From Leishmania donovani (lineage: Eukaryota; Euglenozoa; Kinetoplastea; Trypanosomatida; Trypanosomatidae): 64,000 nt of DNA. The first letter of the stretch is position 1, and every line of letters starts with the position of its first letter. The notes under the pieces are model-generated. The model saw nothing but the letters and a program-made list of their open reading frames with translations, did not search any database and had not been told where the DNA came from. A program made the position numbers and the translations under genes. The DNA lies in NCBI RefSeq assembly GCF_000227135.1, contig NC_018258.1:1407224-1471223 (forward strand), in the 5' to 3' direction. Below, piece after piece: positions 60,793 to 64,000 of this stretch.

Positions 60793-61359
60793 TCATGTAC
60801 GTGCTGTATCGAAATTGCCGCCCGCACGCGGTACAAGCAGCGGCGCAAAAGGGAAGTAGTCGGACATGGCGCGCAGAAAGACGCTGAGTATGTCGCCTTG
60901 TTCACCGTCGTATCGTCGGCAAAGTAGCAGGTTTTCTGTGTCGCAGGGGTGTACAAGCCACATGTACTGACCCAGCTCCTGGTTCCATGAGAAGCTCACG
61001 AGCGGTCGACGCAACGCCCCCGCCACATCGGCCGGTTCCACAGTCGACGGTGCGTTTACAAACGTCAGATTCGGCACCGCCATCCGCAGACCCTCGAGGC
61101 TCGTGACGGTAGAGTTGTAGAAGCCCAACTGTGGGACAGCGAAGTCGGCGTTGAAAAGGACACACACTGTGATGAGGACCGCGCTTGCGGACCCCTCAAA
61201 TGAGCTACACACATTGTATGTCGCCTCCAGCCATTCCACAGGTGCCCCCAAAGGGTCGCGCTTCGATCGGAGCTCCCACGGTGAGTCTGCGCACCGTTGG
61301 CGTGCGAACTGTGCGAAGCTTGCTCGTGTGCAGTGCACCGAAGCAGTGTCCGTTTTCAT
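60793..61359 (-). CDS. Conserved-looking hypothetical protein, 188 residues
   Basis: I start it at MKTDTASVHCTRASF (ATG at 61357-61359); the frame is open a further 109 codons upstream but that part is Arg/Ser/Cys-rich and less protein-like. The protein looks globular: ADSPWELRSKRDPLGAPVEW, a hydrophobic segment (about 52-70, SAVLITVCVLFNADFAVP), and a C-terminal half with FSWNQELGQYMWLVHPC and FLRAMSDYFPFAPLLVPR. The hydrophobic segment is short and polar at its ends, so I do not call a membrane helix firmly. No family recognised. Confidence 0.7.
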   Translation of the reverse strand: MKTDTASVHCTRASFAQFARQRCADSPWELRSKRDPLGAPVEWLEATYNVCSSFEGSASAVLITVCVLFNADFAVPQLGFYNSTVTSLEGLRMAVPNLTFVNAPSTVEPADVAGALRRPLVSFSWNQELGQYMWLVHPCDTENLLLCRRYDGEQGDILSVFLRAMSDYFPFAPLLVPRAGGNFDTART

Positions 61360-61954
61360 CGTCTCGTGAGGAGGAGAGGCAGGAAGACCTGCCGCACGCA
61401 ATCGGCACCGCTGAGGGGCGACTTCTGTGAGTCGAAGCCGTGTAGCACGTGACGACATAGGGAGATGAGGGACTGAATGAGGCGGATGAAAAGGCAATAT
61501 GTAAACCACATAGCGCGCCACACAACATCGGCACACGAGGGCCGCCTCAGAGCAGTCCATGCCGCAGGCAGCCGAACAGAGAGGGGCAGCTTTTCTACTC
61601 GAGATAAACACATGCGGTAAGACAGGGAGGCGATACGGTCCACAGACTCGTGCTCTCCATGGCGCGGCTGCACCAGGGCTATTCACGCGTGCTCTGTACT
61701 GGCGCCCTTACCACCACAGATAACCAAAGCAGAAGCGACCACACAAACGCGCACGCGCCACTGAGAATGTCAACAACGATAACGTCGCCAACGTGATCAG
61801 CATTGCATTGCCGCACACCGAGGAGTTTCCTGCACAACACACACGGCCAAAAATCACCTGAAGCACTACGGTGCGTGCACAGAAGAAGGTGATCTAATAC
61901 GGCTGCACCTTTTTCACGTGCAGTGGCGGCAGGCAAAGGTCTACAGTATAGCGA

Positions 61955-61978
61955 ATATATATATATATATATATATAT
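61955..61978. repeat. AT dinucleotide microsatellite, 12 units
   Basis: A pure AT run, unusual in this GC-rich sequence. Confidence 0.95.
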
Positions 61979-62284
61979 GCAGAAACGACATGGTACACAA
62001 TGATGGGGATAAGCAAGGGAGAAAAAATCTAACGTTACGGCTTGAGTAAGGGTGACGGGGGAGAGGCGGCGTAGAAGGCAACTAAGAAAAAGAAGAGCAT
62101 CGCCCTACGTGAAAGAGGGATAGACGATGCGTGTGCTCTCTGGGCTGAGTGTTCCTGTGCGAGAAAGAAACACGTACACATAGAACAAAAGGGGAGGCGC
62201 TACGGAGATGGCAAGCATGAGTCGTCATGACCGAGCCTACGTGCTGCAATGGCACATGTTTCGCACCCCTCCCCTACCCCCCCC

Positions 62285-62287
<3 letters not shown>

Positions 62288-62322
<35 letters not shown>
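62288..62322. repeat. CA dinucleotide microsatellite, ~17 units
   Basis: A pure CA run (GT on the transcribed-sense strand) in the 3' UTR of the gene ending at 62541. Confidence 0.95.
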
Positions 62323-62323
<1 letters not shown>

Positions 62324-62540
62324 GCTGCAGGGGAAAGCGGGACTACAGTGCACTTGGAAGAGGGGAACTCCACCGATGGACTTATCAGCGCTTAGGAGGG
62401 ACGCTGCTGTCCTCTACTCCACAAGAAACGCGTCATCGAGAAGGAAAACTGCAAAGCCGCACAGAGATTGCGGCCCAAACGTTCGCCCTCTAGTTGTCTG
62501 CGCTTAGCACCAATGAAAAGTCGAGAGAAAGCATACTGCA

Positions 62541-64000
62541 CTAGCAGCACCCGCTCTTCGCCTTCTGGGGCTTGCATTTGGCGCCTGCACCACTTGAGGA
62601 AACATTCGCCTCCGCCTGCTTCGCTGCAGACTTGGCGTCAGCCCCTGGCGCAGCACACAGCTTCTGAAGCTCCTCTGCGCGCCTCTCAGCGGCCTGTCGA
62701 ACCACGCGCTCCTCTGTTAGGTGCCGCTCCAGCTCCTTGATGCGCTCCTCGAGTGCGCTCGTGCTCTCACCAGCAGTCGCTGGCATCGGCTCCGAGCGCG
62801 ACGTTTCATAGTTCCCCAACGCTGAAGTGTACGACTGAGGCTCCTCCCTCTGCCGTTGTTCGATCTGCGCCCGCTGCGCCGCAACCTGCAGCTCCGCCTC
62901 ACAGCGAGCGGCCTCTGACTGCCTGTGGGCCACAACGAGATCATCGTACTTTCTTTGCGCCTCCGCGCAGTCCCTCTCCAAGGCGTCCAACCGCTGCAGC
63001 ATTGCCCTCTCTTTGGCCTCCTGCTGCTTCGCGGCACCACGCTCAGATGGGCCCGGCGACGCCTTCGACGAATCAGGCTTGGAGGTGGCGGTGGACGCTT
63101 TGAGCGCCTTACGCGCCTGCTCCGCTTCTGCGGCCGCCTTCCTTTCTTGGTCCTTGCTCCTCTCCAGGTCCGCCTGCAGCCGCGCCACGTGTGCCTCCAG
63201 TTCGCGGATGCGCTGGTCGCTCGCCGCCATCTCCTCCGCCTGCCGATGATCAGCCGCGAGGTCTTGTGGGATACGCTTCCGCACAGAGCGCGGTGTGCGA
63301 GAGTGTGGCGTTGGTGTTGCCGTCCGCGGGGTGAACTCCTCATCACTTTGCAGCAGCTGCTGCTGCATGCGATGCTGCTGCTGCAGGCGCTCGCACCAAG
63401 CCTTGAGTAAGGCGACCTCGCGTGCTGCGTTCTGCTGGCATGCAACGGTGTCCCTTCGTGCTGCGTCGCATTGCTCCTGCGAGATCTGCAGCGCCTTTCG
63501 CAGCTGGTCCACCTCCCTCCGTGGAACGCGATCGTCTGCGCTGACGGCTTGCGATGCAAGCTGCTCAAACTGAGCCCGCGCACTGGCTTCATCTTCGAGA
63601 TCTCTCTTCACCTTCTCCATCTCCCGCTTCAGTGCGGCCTTCTCAACCTCGTCCCTGTTCCGTGCCCTCCGCATCTCCTCCAGCTTCTTCTCCGCCTCAG
63701 CTAGCTTTTTGCGATCAGACTCGGCCTTTTGCACATGTAGTACTGGAACACTTGACGCCGCCAGCGCCCTCTGTGCTTCCTTCTCTACCTTCTCGCGCGC
63801 CGCCTGCTCCTTAGCTAGGGCATCTCTCGCCTCCGCCGCGACAGCCTCGGCACTCTCGCGCGCCTGGCGCTCCTTTACGAGGTCGGCCTGCGCCTTGCGG
63901 GCGTCATCGGCGACGGCCTTCAGTTTCCGCATGTTATCTGCCACCTGTTTCGGGTCGGGCGCACTCGCGGCAGCCACCTTCGCCTCGAGCGCCTTTGCCT
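62541..64000 (-). CDS. Coiled-coil protein ending in Cys-Cys, 5' end outside the window
   Basis: The frame is open from the right edge to the stop at 62541-62543. Its last 478 residues from an internal Met, plus a few more up to the edge, are almost entirely Ala/Glu/Lys/Arg/Gln-rich heptads, with a short Pro/Thr linker (FTPRTATPTPHSRTPRSV, near the middle) and a Ser/Lys-rich gap. The end is basic, KCKPQKAKSGCC. A C-terminal CC with a polybasic stretch is the kind of ending that is doubly geranylgeranylated in Rab proteins or palmitoylated, so membrane tethering is plausible but inferred. No motor or enzyme domain is visible in the part present. Confidence 0.85.
   Translation of the reverse strand, partial: AKALEAKVAAASAPDPKQVADNMRKLKAVADDARKAQADLVKERQARESAEAVAAEARDALAKEQAAREKVEKEAQRALAASSVPVLHVQKAESDRKKLAEAEKKLEEMRRARNRDEVEKAALKREMEKVKRDLEDEASARAQFEQLASQAVSADDRVPRREVDQLRKALQISQEQCDAARRDTVACQQNAAREVALLKAWCERLQQQHRMQQQLLQSDEEFTPRTATPTPHSRTPRSVRKRIPQDLAADHRQAEEMAASDQRIRELEAHVARLQADLERSKDQERKAAAEAEQARKALKASTATSKPDSSKASPGPSERGAAKQQEAKERAMLQRLDALERDCAEAQRKYDDLVVAHRQSEAARCEAELQVAAQRAQIEQRQREEPQSYTSALGNYETSRSEPMPATAGESTSALEERIKELERHLTEERVVRQAAERRAEELQKLCAAPGADAKSAAKQAEANVSSSGAGAKCKPQKAKSGCC

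Larger units (their letters stand above)
61360..62540. other. Intergenic region with AT and CA microsatellites
   Basis: About 1.2 kb, no gene. It is the 3' UTR of the coiled-coil gene plus the leader of the 188-residue gene. Confidence 0.65.

Noticed and set aside
1..64000. Strand-switch region, tRNA or other RNA gene clusters, CRISPR or transposon insertion
   Set aside because: All supported genes are on the minus strand and I saw no cloverleaf, snoRNA cluster or transposase/reverse transcriptase frame. Short degenerate retroposons typical of Leishmania 3' UTRs could be present but I cannot identify them by eye.

Overview
The window looks like a nuclear chromosome segment of a trypanosomatid of the Leishmania group. 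Long intronless genes all lie on one strand (minus), as in a single polycistronic transcription unit. GC-rich coding regions alternate with intergenic regions full of dinucleotide repeats and polypyrimidine tracts. The window carries the 432-residue Leishmania iron transporter LIT1 beside acetyl-CoA carboxylase. This gene order resembles my memory of Leishmania chromosome 31; that placement and the exact species are inference.

Layout in transcription order (high to low coordinates): 5'-incomplete coiled-coil protein ending in Cys-Cys (62541 to the right edge); conserved hypothetical (60793-61359); membrane-anchored J-domain protein (59679-60332); gene-less stretch with a possible relic; M16 insulysin-like metallopeptidase (55249-58491); BTB/SPRY-like protein (53524-54540); gene-poor stretch containing a decayed ZIP transporter (51445-52021); LIT iron transporter cluster broken by three runs of N (43434-49782); gene-poor stretch with another possible relic; bacterial-type cyclase/kynurenine formamidase-like enzyme (39646-40170); probable mitochondrial single-span membrane protein (38254-39000); decayed clathrin-adaptor mu subunit (36023-37380); Ser-rich 1777-residue protein; 439-residue hypothetical; three coiled-coil genes, one with a divergent kinesin-like head and one with scattered Trp-centred helices; PP4R3/SMEK phosphatase regulatory subunit (10315-13278); acetyl-CoA carboxylase (3022-9528); and the first 47 codons of one more gene (1-141).

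The genes do not form one pathway, as is usual for trypanosomatid polycistrons, where mRNAs are separated by trans-splicing and polyadenylation. Three local themes stand out. One is iron uptake: LIT genes plus a decayed relative whose 3' end looks freshly converted. The second is a run of probable cytoskeletal coiled-coil genes (14835-27326). The third is recent gene loss (adaptor mu subunit, ZIP relic, other possible relics).

I found no wholly new system. The best leads are the adaptor mu pseudogene, the mosaic ZIP pseudogene, the degenerate kinesin-like head, and evidence that two of the assembly gaps in the LIT cluster are artefacts, so the LIT copy number shown here should not be trusted.
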